Shown here: piece by piece, positions 33,221-42,019 of the stretch
How the letters are laid out: each line of letters starts with the position of its first letter
Numbering within the stretch: position 1 is the first letter of the stretch
Assembly (NCBI RefSeq): GCF_000010165.1
Contig: NC_012491.1
Coordinates: 5,251,001 to 5,315,000, forward strand
Direction: 5' to 3'
DNA length: 64,000 nt
Source of the DNA: Brevibacillus brevis NBRC 100599
GTDB taxonomy: Bacteria > Bacillota > Bacilli > Brevibacillales > Brevibacillaceae
Program-made: the position numbers and the translations under genes
Notes under the pieces: generated by a model
What the model saw: the letters and a program-made list of their open reading frames with translations, nothing else
Databases searched by the model: none
Told to the model about the DNA's origin: nothing

Positions 33221-35371
33221 ATGGCTGATTTTGAAGTGCTTGCCGGGATTCATCAAGGATTGTTTCTGGTCCTTCTCATCGTCATGCTGGTCCCTACAAT
33301 CATGGCAAACCAGCTCGTTTTCCGTCCGACGAAACGGGCTTTCATAAGCAGTGCTCGCATCACTTTATGTTTTTTATGGTCGGCCCTTTTTGTCTTTGCA
33401 GGGCATTTGGTGATGACGTGGGTTTTGTTTGAATCCTTTGGCTGGCTTTACATAAAGGATAAGCTGCTTGGCTTTTTACCTTTTATTTTTGTTCCATTGC
33501 TTTTCTGCCTGCTCTCTACTTTTCCACGTCTGTGGGAGTTAACCGGAAAAGGAGGCAGAGATTCGAGACATTCACAAGTAGATACGGATTATACCCGAAT
33601 TTTGTTACAAGAGAAAAATGTTCGACCTGTAAAAGCAAACTCCCCTGACCTAGACGACACGTTAGATGCAGAGTGGCGAGGAGACGCATCTTGCCCCGAA
33701 TTGCTTGTTCCGTTGCAAGCTACCGTCTTGGGTTGTCTAATTGCACTCTTCCTTCAAGTCTTTTTTCCTGCTGTTACGTTGGAACCGTCCATTTTATTTC
33801 TTGCTTGGGGTGTATTATTAGCTGGGGTCTCCCTGCTTTGGATTCAGCAATCGTGGCAGCATCAATACCACTCCACTGCGGAAAACTGGGTAAAACCGCG
33901 CCGTCTGCTCCGCTTCATCCGTTTTGCCGTGTTGTTCCTGATGACCGCTTTACTTGCAACGATCTGGGGAAATCAAGCGATGATAGCGAGCCGCCTTCCC
34001 GACCATCCATCCTTGGGAGCTCAGAATCAGGACGATCACGCTCTCCCCGATTTCGTTTTCCCTGTAAGGGCAAGTGCCTATTCAATGCCTTCCACAGAGA
34101 AACCTAGAAGTATCGATGTATCAACAAAATCAAACCAAGAAAACCCTGATCGAACGTTTTCGCTGAACGCACAGAAAACAACCATCCGTCAGGCATCAGG
34201 CAAAACTCTAGAAGCATGGACCCTGAACGGACAATATCCAGGACCTGAGATGCGTATGAAGCAAGGTGAGCTCGTGGAAATCACCCTGCTGAACGAGGAT
34301 ATATCCGAAGGGATAGACATCCACTGGCATGGCATGCAGACTCCCGCTAGCAATGATCGCCTTGCAAAAGGAGAAAAATCTGTGTTGCGTTTTCGTGCAG
34401 AACAAACAGGAACGTATTGGTACCATTCTCATCAGCAAATTCCTGGGCAAGTAGTGAACGGGTTATTCGGTGCCCTTGTGATCGAGGCAGCCGATGCAAC
34501 GACTACAGGCAAACCCATCCGCGACATCGCCATGATTCATCATAAGGATGAAAAGGCAGGCGCGACGTTAAACGGCTCAGATACGCAAAAAATCGAAACA
34601 GTTACTCCTGGCACAACAGTTCGCCTTCGCTTTATAAACGCCGAAAATGCTCCTGTCACCTATTTGCTGCAAGGAACTCCTTTTCAGGTAGTAGCAATAG
34701 ACGGAACCGAGGTAAACGAACCGAATTTGATTGCCAATCAAGCCTTGCAACCGGGTGGAGGCGGTCGATACGACATTCAGTTTACGATGCCGAATCGTCC
34801 CGTGCTATTTGCTCCAGCTGCCAACCAGCATGACAAGGGGCTGCTCTTAAGTCCAGACGGGTCCAAAGACGCTGTACCCTTCTTAAACGCAGAGCTTTCC
34901 GTCTTTGACCCTGCACGTTACGGTAGTCCGACTGCCCTTCCTTTTGATCTCTCTTCCCATTTTGATCGGGAATATCAACTGCTCATTGATAGTCAGTATG
35001 GTTTTTATGACGGTAAATTCGAGCGATTGTCGACTGTAAATGGCGACTTGCTTCCTGATACCCGGATGATGCTTGAAGAGGGCGATCTCATAAAGCTAAC
35101 CTTCGTCAACCGCAGCTTCCAGGATCAATCGCTGTATCTGCACGGCCATCACATGCTCATCTTGAGCCGGGACGGCAAAAAGGTTACGGGAAGTCAATGG
35201 TGGACGGATACTCTCCAGATAGCGCCGGGTGAAACCTATGAAGTTGCTTTCCGCGCGAATAATTCTGGTGTATCGATGAAAGAGAACCTTCCTAAAGATG
35301 AAACTGCTTTTGGTATCGCAATCCCGCTTGTGTATGAAGTGCATCTCCAAAAAGAAAACAGCAGTCCGTAG
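33221..35371 (+). CDS. Membrane-anchored multicopper oxidase-like protein, copper sites mostly lost
   Basis: The 716-residue protein has an N-terminal membrane part (about six hydrophobic segments in residues 1-255) and an extracellular multicopper oxidase region from about 310. The first two copper motifs are intact: H-W-H-G (H368, H370) and W-Y-H-S-H (H402, H404). The third reads Q-S-L-Y-L-H-G-H-H where active enzymes have H-P-x-H-L-H-G-H, so Q636 and Y639 replace copper ligands. The fourth, normally M-x-H-C-H-x-x-x-H, reads M-K-E-N-L-P-K-D-E (686-694). Type 1 copper and the complete trinuclear centre cannot form. It is probably a binding or sensing protein without oxidase activity. Start ATG with AGGAGGAACTG upstream. 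Confidence 0.8.
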   Translation: MADFEVLAGIHQGLFLVLLIVMLVPTIMANQLVFRPTKRAFISSARITLCFLWSALFVFAGHLVMTWVLFESFGWLYIKDKLLGFLPFIFVPLLFCLLSTFPRLWELTGKGGRDSRHSQVDTDYTRILLQEKNVRPVKANSPDLDDTLDAEWRGDASCPELLVPLQATVLGCLIALFLQVFFPAVTLEPSILFLAWGVLLAGVSLLWIQQSWQHQYHSTAENWVKPRRLLRFIRFAVLFLMTALLATIWGNQAMIASRLPDHPSLGAQNQDDHALPDFVFPVRASAYSMPSTEKPRSIDVSTKSNQENPDRTFSLNAQKTTIRQASGKTLEAWTLNGQYPGPEMRMKQGELVEITLLNEDISEGIDIHWHGMQTPASNDRLAKGEKSVLRFRAEQTGTYWYHSHQQIPGQVVNGLFGALVIEAADATTTGKPIRDIAMIHHKDEKAGATLNGSDTQKIETVTPGTTVRLRFINAENAPVTYLLQGTPFQVVAIDGTEVNEPNLIANQALQPGGGGRYDIQFTMPNRPVLFAPAANQHDKGLLLSPDGSKDAVPFLNAELSVFDPARYGSPTALPFDLSSHFDREYQLLIDSQYGFYDGKFERLSTVNGDLLPDTRMMLEEGDLIKLTFVNRSFQDQSLYLHGHHMLILSRDGKKVTGSQWWTDTLQIAPGETYEVAFRANNSGVSMKENLPKDETAFGIAIPLVYEVHLQKENSSP

Positions 35372-35400
35372 CGATTCTTTCGCCAGGCTGCTGTTTTTTT
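35355..35400. terminator. Bidirectional terminator between multicopper protein and VWA operon
   Basis: CAGCAG (35359-35364) and CTGCTG (35388-35393), extended by A and T runs, form a stem that begins inside the last codons of the multicopper gene. Both convergent genes end within 50 bases of it. Confidence 0.7.
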
Positions 35401-35403
35401 CTA

Positions 35404-38247
35404 TTACCGAGACTTTTTCCGGTTCTTGGCCGCCAATAGTCTGTTTAGCGCTTCGTCAGGCTGTGTTTGCTTCTCCTGTTTCTCTTTTACCTGCTCGTTC
35501 TTGACTGCCGCTGGCTTCACCCGATTTCCAGCCGTTCCTACCGGATGAATAAGGGGAGCAGATACGACGTTCTGGTCATCTGTCCGCTCTTCGCGTGTCC
35601 GTCTTGTTGCTGAGCGCTTCTCGCCGAGGCGAGACAATACTGCCTGTTGTTCAGAATCGGCAGACGTGGACTTGCGCAATCTCCATAGACTGGAAAGCCT
35701 TGCCCACCATTGATCTGGCAACTGCAGACGACGAACGGCGATATCGATCGGCAGCAGCAACGCCGCCAACATCAGTAACCACTCACTGATTGACTGTGTG
35801 TCCCATTTATCGGGAAGCGTGCCACCAAAAGCTTCTTCCGGCTTGATGATCTGATTCCCTCCACCAGCACTTAACCACTCTTGAAGTCGCTTCTCACCAT
35901 CGGCATGTATCCCGTATTCGGGTGAATAGGAAACGGTCAAGCCTGTCGTTTGGCTCGCCGTGACTTGGCCTCGATTTTTTTGTGAGATCTGAATCATGTA
36001 CGTGCCCGGATCAGCCGTCTCGAATTCACCCTCCATGACACCGGGAGCAACCGGCTTAAGCTTGATGACCTCTCGCTTCATCTCTTGGTTGAGAACGACT
36101 GCCTCCATCTCTTGAGGCATGCTTTTACCAGCTGGCATCGTAACCTTCACATTGCCTTTGGCGCCGTTCATGCTCGTGGTCGTCTTCCAAGCGCCTTCTG
36201 TAATCTGTGGGAAAGTCCATGCCACGATTTCGTTCCACAGACGGCTGTTTCCTCCCCAAGCCACCCAGTCCGGTGACCACTTCCCTTCCAGATCACTCGT
36301 CCAGGCGACAGAACGCCCCAGACCGTACTGCCAGCGTGAGAGAATCGGATCATCGTCAGCACTCATCAAGGATGATTCGGCTGTTTGCTTCGGTGTTGTT
36401 GCAATATACGCTCGCACCGGAGGCAATGCTTGCTTCAGCGTAGGCCAAGCTCCCAAGCCTGTATAGCCTGGTACTTGAGGCTTCTCCACAATAAACGTGC
36501 GGCTGGCTAAGGCTGTTTCTTTACTGAAGATTTTCGGGATGGATTCGGCATCATTTGCAAAATAGTATCTGCCTTTTCCTAACTCGGCAATCATCTCCAG
36601 CAGCCCCCTATCTGAATCATCCCCAAGCGCCACTGTTGAAACAGTAATATTTTCAGCCGTCATTTGTTGGAGCAGGCCCTCGTAATCGTCGTCGAGTGCA
36701 GACTGCCCATCTGTGAGCAAGATCACGTGCTTACGCTGTGTGTTCATCGCCTTTACACGTTCGTAGCCCAGTTGCAAGGCAGGGAAAATATCGGTCCCGC
36801 CATCCGCTTGAATTCTGCTGATCTGCTGTTGGATTTCATCCAGCTTCGTGACAGATTGTGGAGCTACGACATCCCATGGTGTGTCGTCAAATGCGATTAC
36901 CCCGATGTAGTCCTGTGCATTCATCATGGTTGTCGCTCGTATCGCGGCTTCCCTAGCTAGTGCCATCTTATCCGCACCTCTGGCATCGGAGCTCATGCTG
37001 CCCGACTTGTCGATGACCAGCTGAAGTCCGAGCGAAGGGAGCTGTTCCTTCCCTTTTAAATCCATGTGAACAGGTAATGCCTCTTCGATTGGTGTCTGGA
37101 ACCAGCCACCCATACCAAAGCTATCTTTACCGCCTGTCATGATCAAACCAATGCCTAAATCACGTACAGCAGTCCGCATGCGTTCCATATCCGCATCAGT
37201 CATGCTCGTAGCGGGCACATCTGCCAGTACAATGGAGGCAAATTGCTTGTAGCCCTCAAGCTCCTTTGGCAGCAGTGCGAGATCGCGTAGCTCTACCTTG
37301 ATATTGCCTGCTTCCAGCGCTTGAATGAGGTTGCTGGCGGCACCTGGATGCCCTTCGGCTACGAGTACAACTGGTGCCCCGGCTACCTGCGTATAGGCTG
37401 TTGCCTGATTGTTCGCCGCTACGGTATCTTGTCGTGGCTCGATTTCCACACGATAGCGATGGAAACCCTGCTGCATCGCTTTTTGCGAAAAAACGAAGCG
37501 ATTGTTGCCTTTGCCAATCTGTACCGTTTGCTGGCCAGCCTCGCGATTGCCTTCATACAGGCGAAGGATAGCTTCGGTCGTTATCGTACTCTCCACATCA
37601 ACAGTGATGCCGTATTCCTCTCCCGCATACAGTCTTTGTGGCACCTGTACAGATGTAAGGACGACCTCATCCCCGTTTGGCTGCTGCAAGGAAACAGCCT
37701 CTACAGCGATTCCTCGCTCCCTCGCCAGTCTCGTCTGCCGTGCCGCATCTCCGCTTGTTTCCAGACCATCTGTTAGCAAAACGACTTTTCCTCTGGCATT
37801 GGTAGGGATCATGGCAGACGCCAATCGGATTCCCTCTGCCAAATTGGTTGCATTCCGGTTGACATCCACGCCCAATGGCTGTACCTCTTGGCGTATCGTC
37901 ATCGGTTGATCGACCGCCGCCTCTGCACCTATTGCAATGACAGCATACTTATCCGCTGCCTGCTTTTGACCGACCGCCTCCCGCAAAAAGGAAAGAACTC
38001 GCGGATCGTCCTTCATGGAAGCCGATCGATCTACAACAAACACAATCGTTTTCGCCTGAACAGGTGTCAGCAGCTGTGTCCCTGCCAACGCCAAAACCAG
38101 AAGGAGGAACAAGAGCGAACGAATAGTAGCAATTGTTGCCTTTCTGCCGATTGGCATTTGCCTTTGATGTCGCCACCAGCTGATGATGACATACGCAACA
38201 GGAAGCAATAACAACAGGAATAGCGGCTGTATAAAGTTAATACCCAC
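35404..38247 (-). CDS. Large membrane protein with two von Willebrand factor A domains
   Basis: The 947-residue protein begins with two membrane helices, then VWA domain 1 with F-V-V-D-R-S-A-S-M (metal site D-x-S-x-S), a class I glutamine-amidotransferase-like segment (V-V-L-V-A-E-G-H to I-G-L-I-M-T-G-G-K-D-S-F-G), VWA domain 2 with V-I-D-K-S-G-S-M, and one helix (S-E-W-L-L-M-L-A-A-L-L-L-P-I) before a charged tail. This plan occurs in VWA proteins beside MoxR and DUF58. GTG start at 38247 follows GGAGGG and overlaps the previous gene by 11 bases. Both metal sites look intact, so it may bind partners through Mg. Confidence 0.85.
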   Translation of the reverse strand: MGINFIQPLFLLLLLPVAYVIISWWRHQRQMPIGRKATIATIRSLLFLLLVLALAGTQLLTPVQAKTIVFVVDRSASMKDDPRVLSFLREAVGQKQAADKYAVIAIGAEAAVDQPMTIRQEVQPLGVDVNRNATNLAEGIRLASAMIPTNARGKVVLLTDGLETSGDAARQTRLARERGIAVEAVSLQQPNGDEVVLTSVQVPQRLYAGEEYGITVDVESTITTEAILRLYEGNREAGQQTVQIGKGNNRFVFSQKAMQQGFHRYRVEIEPRQDTVAANNQATAYTQVAGAPVVLVAEGHPGAASNLIQALEAGNIKVELRDLALLPKELEGYKQFASIVLADVPATSMTDADMERMRTAVRDLGIGLIMTGGKDSFGMGGWFQTPIEEALPVHMDLKGKEQLPSLGLQLVIDKSGSMSSDARGADKMALAREAAIRATTMMNAQDYIGVIAFDDTPWDVVAPQSVTKLDEIQQQISRIQADGGTDIFPALQLGYERVKAMNTQRKHVILLTDGQSALDDDYEGLLQQMTAENITVSTVALGDDSDRGLLEMIAELGKGRYYFANDAESIPKIFSKETALASRTFIVEKPQVPGYTGLGAWPTLKQALPPVRAYIATTPKQTAESSLMSADDDPILSRWQYGLGRSVAWTSDLEGKWSPDWVAWGGNSRLWNEIVAWTFPQITEGAWKTTTSMNGAKGNVKVTMPAGKSMPQEMEAVVLNQEMKREVIKLKPVAPGVMEGEFETADPGTYMIQISQKNRGQVTASQTTGLTVSYSPEYGIHADGEKRLQEWLSAGGGNQIIKPEEAFGGTLPDKWDTQSISEWLLMLAALLLPIDIAVRRLQLPDQWWARLSSLWRLRKSTSADSEQQAVLSRLGEKRSATRRTREERTDDQNVVSAPLIHPVGTAGNRVKPAAVKNEQVKEKQEKQTQPDEALNRLLAAKNRKKSR

Positions 38248-40111
38248 GCTGATACACCCTCCATTCCACCAATAACACCAAGAGAGCAAAAGCTGCCAAC
38301 CAATAGGTCAGCTCCTTCGTTCCCAGTGCTCCTGTCGTGTCAGTCTCTGTTGCTTCCTCACTCTCCTTTTGCTCTTCGGCATTCTTCCGGGCAACGCTCA
38401 AGGACTTTGGTGTAATGTTCGATTCTCCCTCATTCATTTGGACAGGAAAATACGTACTTTTGGTGCCTGTATCTACCTCTTCATCAAGGCGATACAATCC
38501 GGTTAACTCCGGTAGCTGCATCGTTTTGGACGTGGCGTCCTCCGTAAGAGACTGCTGATGTCCATTCGGATACGTCAAGGTACGTGCTGTCGCTCCCGGT
38601 GAGAGTGGGAGGGTCAAGACTTCTCCCGGATGTGCCATAGGGATTGGGGCTGTTTGACCAGGTGACAGCCAGTTGACGACATTTTGCATAAAAATCGGAA
38701 AAGCAGGACGCAGCGGGAAGTCCGATGCATGCAAATCAAATCCGATAATGACTATTCGTCGACCGTCTATGATCCCGGCTCTGACCAGATCGACATCGCC
38801 TGCGCGTACCAATGGCTTCATACCAGGCATCTCGTCCAATGCGTATCCTTTGGCGATGTGCACATCTCGCCAATCTACGTGCTTGAGCAGCGGGTCATCC
38901 GGGGAAACTGGCCTTGGCTGTTGATCTAGCTCTTTTTCTCCGGCAAGTGGCAACCACTCTGTTTTCTTGTTCGGAGCAATCAACAAAAGGTTTCCTTTTG
39001 GTAGCTGGTCTGGCACGACTCCGTCAAAAACCCACAAGTCACGCGCATCAGCCGCAGCATCCGGTGCCTGCTGAATCGTTTCCACCTCAAGACTCCCGAC
39101 TGTTTGCAATACTTGATGGAGAAAGCGGTTCCCCTCTGGCGAATACAATGCTGCTTTTCCCTTCCCGGCAGCGAATGGAACACTCCACATGACATTATCC
39201 TGGGAAAGTCCGTCCTGCTCCGGTTCGATGACTGCACGATAGACGCTAGACACCGCCAGCTTCTGAAACGAAAATGTCTGGGAGCTACCCGCCCCAATCG
39301 CAAAAGAATCGGTATCCAGCAGCTTATCTTGCTCATCAAAAACCGTGACTTTTCCTTTTGCAGGCATACTGCCGTGATTGTCCACCCGCAGCAGTCCCTC
39401 TACCCCTTTTTCCGTAGGTTGGGTCACAAAAACACCGATTGACGTATTCTCCCGGGTGCTTCCCATCTGCATGAACTGAAAGCTTCCGGAAAAGGCAGGG
39501 ACTGAGCCTCCATCCAGCTTGCGTTCCCCGCTTCCGTCCCCCATCCAAACCACTCCACTGCCTGGTTCATTCTCTGCAATGGCTCCTGCCAAAGACAAGG
39601 CTGCGATTTGATCGGATGTCCCGGAAAAAGGCGCAAGCTTTTCGATGGCTTGCAAGAGCGGCTCTTTGTCTGCACTTTTGGAAACTAAAACATTTGGCTC
39701 ACGCCCTGCCTCAATGAGGGTCATCGTCTGTGTGCTTCCCAGCTTCTCTACCAGTGCTTTTGCCTGTGAAACGGCTCGTTTCAGCCGCGTCTCGTTTCCT
39801 TCCTTCGCCATCATGCTCCCTGATGTATCCACGACCAAAATCGTATGGTCCGATGTGATTCCCTCAGTGGGCACGGCCGGTCGGATCAAGGCCAGCACGA
39901 GCAAGCAGGCAGCGAGTAGTTGCAGCAGCAACAACAGGTTGCGCCGCAGCCTTTCCCACGGTTTCACCGCTTCCCAGTTTTGCAACGTGCGCTGCCACAG
40001 GAGTGTACTAGGTATGACACGATCCTCTACTTTTCGCTTGAGCAGGTAAAGGACGATGATGGCCGGGATTATCAGCGCAAACCACAAGTTGCCCAAACCC
40101 ATCCACTGCAT
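38237..40111 (-). CDS. BatA-like membrane protein with von Willebrand factor A domain
   Basis: The 624-residue protein starts with the BatA N-terminal domain (N-L-W-F-A-L-I-I-P-A-I-I-V-L-Y-L-L-K-R, second helix near residues 60-80), has a VWA domain with V-V-D-T-S-G-S-M, a long beta-rich region, and a C-terminal helix (L-T-Y-W-L-A-A-F-A-L-L-V-L-L). The metal site is intact. It lies 16 bases after the DUF58 gene and overlaps the next VWA gene. Proteins of this type are thought to be clients of MoxR ATPases. Confidence 0.85.
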   Translation of the reverse strand: MQWMGLGNLWFALIIPAIIVLYLLKRKVEDRVIPSTLLWQRTLQNWEAVKPWERLRRNLLLLLQLLAACLLVLALIRPAVPTEGITSDHTILVVDTSGSMMAKEGNETRLKRAVSQAKALVEKLGSTQTMTLIEAGREPNVLVSKSADKEPLLQAIEKLAPFSGTSDQIAALSLAGAIAENEPGSGVVWMGDGSGERKLDGGSVPAFSGSFQFMQMGSTRENTSIGVFVTQPTEKGVEGLLRVDNHGSMPAKGKVTVFDEQDKLLDTDSFAIGAGSSQTFSFQKLAVSSVYRAVIEPEQDGLSQDNVMWSVPFAAGKGKAALYSPEGNRFLHQVLQTVGSLEVETIQQAPDAAADARDLWVFDGVVPDQLPKGNLLLIAPNKKTEWLPLAGEKELDQQPRPVSPDDPLLKHVDWRDVHIAKGYALDEMPGMKPLVRAGDVDLVRAGIIDGRRIVIIGFDLHASDFPLRPAFPIFMQNVVNWLSPGQTAPIPMAHPGEVLTLPLSPGATARTLTYPNGHQQSLTEDATSKTMQLPELTGLYRLDEEVDTGTKSTYFPVQMNEGESNITPKSLSVARKNAEEQKESEEATETDTTGALGTKELTYWLAAFALLVLLVEWRVYQRGY

Positions 40112-40127
40112 GTTGTCTCTCTCCTCT

Positions 40128-41009
40128 CTAGCGAATCAAGCCGGCCTGACGAAAGACATGGAAGACAATCGATTCCAGAGATTGTTCTGCCTCTACAGAC
40201 ACGAAGGCGATTCCTCTTCCATAAGCAAACGCGGACAGTTCTCGTTGATAATCTTGCAAGCTCTTGTGATACTCTTCCATCAAAAGGCTGGTCAAGGATG
40301 CTTCTTTTGCCTGCCCGGTCTCTGAATCGATCAACCGCAGCTCTCCCGCATACTCGGGCGAAAGCTCTTCTTTGGAAAGCACCTGGACCAGCGTGACCTC
40401 TTGTCTGGCCGCCTGCAAATACGCGATGCCTTCCGTATAGCCTGACTCAAACAAAAAGTCCGACAGCACGATGGATGTGCCAGCTTTGCCCCTAACAGCC
40501 CCGGGCTGGCGCATTGCGGTTTGTATATCACCTGCTCCCCCTTCTCGCAGGGAAGATAGGAAACTGAGTAAGCGATGCGCCTGGCTCTTTCCCTGCAGCC
40601 CGGTAAGTGCTGCCGTAATGCGGCTGTCAAATGCATAGACTGACACATGATCGAGGTGACACAGGGACAAATAGCCAAGAGCCGCAGCAATCTCGACAGC
40701 ACGGGTTATTTTGTTCGGTTGCCCGTAGCTCATCGAACGACTGCAATCGATATACAAGTTCACATGAAGCTCGGTCTCATCCAAGTACTTTTTCAAAAAC
40801 AGCTTGCCTGAACGGGCATACGCATTCCAATCGAGCTGCCGCAAGTCATCGCCGGGAACATACGCCCGAAAGTCTGCGAACTCCATGGAGCTGCCCAGCT
40901 GTCTCGCCCTCCGCTTTCCTGCCTGGCTGCCGCTGACCGCTTTGCGACTAGCCATCTGCATTCGCTCCAGTCTGGCGAGCCATGACGGATCAAGCAGGTG
41001 TTGATTCAT
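40128..41009 (-). CDS. DUF58 domain protein
   Basis: The 293-residue protein has the DUF58 signature: G-S-S-M-E-F-A-D-F-R-A-Y-V-P-G-D-D-L-R-Q-L-D-W-N-A-Y-A-R near residue 40, and a VWA-like D-C-S-R-S-M. It is soluble with no membrane segment. The start overlaps the moxR stop by four bases. MoxR-DUF58-VWA is a common conserved set; DUF58 proteins are believed to be substrates or adaptors of MoxR. Confidence 0.9.
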   Translation of the reverse strand: MNQHLLDPSWLARLERMQMASRKAVSGSQAGKRRARQLGSSMEFADFRAYVPGDDLRQLDWNAYARSGKLFLKKYLDETELHVNLYIDCSRSMSYGQPNKITRAVEIAAALGYLSLCHLDHVSVYAFDSRITAALTGLQGKSQAHRLLSFLSSLREGGAGDIQTAMRQPGAVRGKAGTSIVLSDFLFESGYTEGIAYLQAARQEVTLVQVLSKEELSPEYAGELRLIDSETGQAKEASLTSLLMEEYHKSLQDYQRELSAFAYGRGIAFVSVEAEQSLESIVFHVFRQAGLIR

Positions 41010-41989
41010 ACCTTTTGCGTCCCCAGTTCGTCCAAAATATCCATAATGACGCGGTCTGGTCGGATGCCGTTTGCCTCGCCTTCAAAATTGAGGAAAATGC
41101 GGTGGCGCAACGCTGGCAAAGCAACTGCTGTCACGTCCTCGTACGCCAGATTGTATCGCCCAGCCAGTAATGCACGTACTTTTGCCAAGGAGACAATCGC
41201 CTGCACGCCACGCGGACCAGCACCGTTGCGCACATATTTGTTCACCGAAGCAATTGCCTGTTGGCTCGGATGCGTCGCTAAAAGCAGCTTCACGGCGTAA
41301 TCTAGTACCGCATCAGCTACCAGCACTTCACGCGCTGCCTGCTGAATCTCAGCAATCTGCTCGGCTGAGGCCACTTTTTCCACGGTGATCACCTGGCTCG
41401 TGGTCGTTTGCCGCACGATCATTTTCAGTTCTTCTTCGGTCGGATACGGCACGTCGATCTTCAATAAAAAGCGATCCATTTGCGCTTCTGGCAACGGGTA
41501 TGTCCCTTCCTGCTCCAGTGGGTTCTGGGTCGCGAGAACAAAGAACGGATCCGGCAGCGGACGAGTCACTCCTCCAGCTGAAACGGTTCGCTCCTGCATG
41601 GCCTCCAATAGGGCGCTTTGCGTCTTTGGCGTCGCCCGGTTGATTTCGTCAGCCAGCACAACGTGAGCGAAGATCGGCCCATGTTGGAATTGGAAGGACT
41701 GCTGTCCCTTCTCGTCGACCAACAGGATGTTCGTTCCAGTAATGTCTGTCGGCATCAGGTCCGGAGTGAACTGAATCCGCTGAAACGACAGCTCGAAGGC
41801 TTGGGATAGTGTCCGAACAAGCAACGTTTTGCCCAATCCGGGTACGCCTTCCAAAAGCGCATGTCCTCCTGCAAACACGGCCCACAGAAGTTGCTCGACC
41901 ACCTCTTTTTGTCCTACCAATACCTTTCCAATTTCCTGCCTGACAAGCTCTACTCGCTGCAAGCAATCCTCTAGCGTTTGCTGCGCCAT
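41006..41989 (-). CDS. MoxR family AAA ATPase
   Basis: The 327-residue AAA+ ATPase has Walker A G-V-P-G-L-G-K-T, Walker B V-V-L-A-D-E-I-N-R-A, sensor 1 A-T-Q-N-P and the helix-2 insert sequence typical of MoxR (Q-F-T-P-D-L-M-P-T-D-I-T-G). MoxR ATPases act as chaperones that mature metal-binding or VWA protein complexes. Situated between the coiled-coil gene (30 bases) and DUF58 (overlap). Confidence 0.93.
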   Translation of the reverse strand: MAQQTLEDCLQRVELVRQEIGKVLVGQKEVVEQLLWAVFAGGHALLEGVPGLGKTLLVRTLSQAFELSFQRIQFTPDLMPTDITGTNILLVDEKGQQSFQFQHGPIFAHVVLADEINRATPKTQSALLEAMQERTVSAGGVTRPLPDPFFVLATQNPLEQEGTYPLPEAQMDRFLLKIDVPYPTEEELKMIVRQTTTSQVITVEKVASAEQIAEIQQAAREVLVADAVLDYAVKLLLATHPSQQAIASVNKYVRNGAGPRGVQAIVSLAKVRALLAGRYNLAYEDVTAVALPALRHRIFLNFEGEANGIRPDRVIMDILDELGTQKV

Positions 41990-42019
41990 CTCCGTGTCTC
42001 CTTCCTGTTGTTGAATGAT

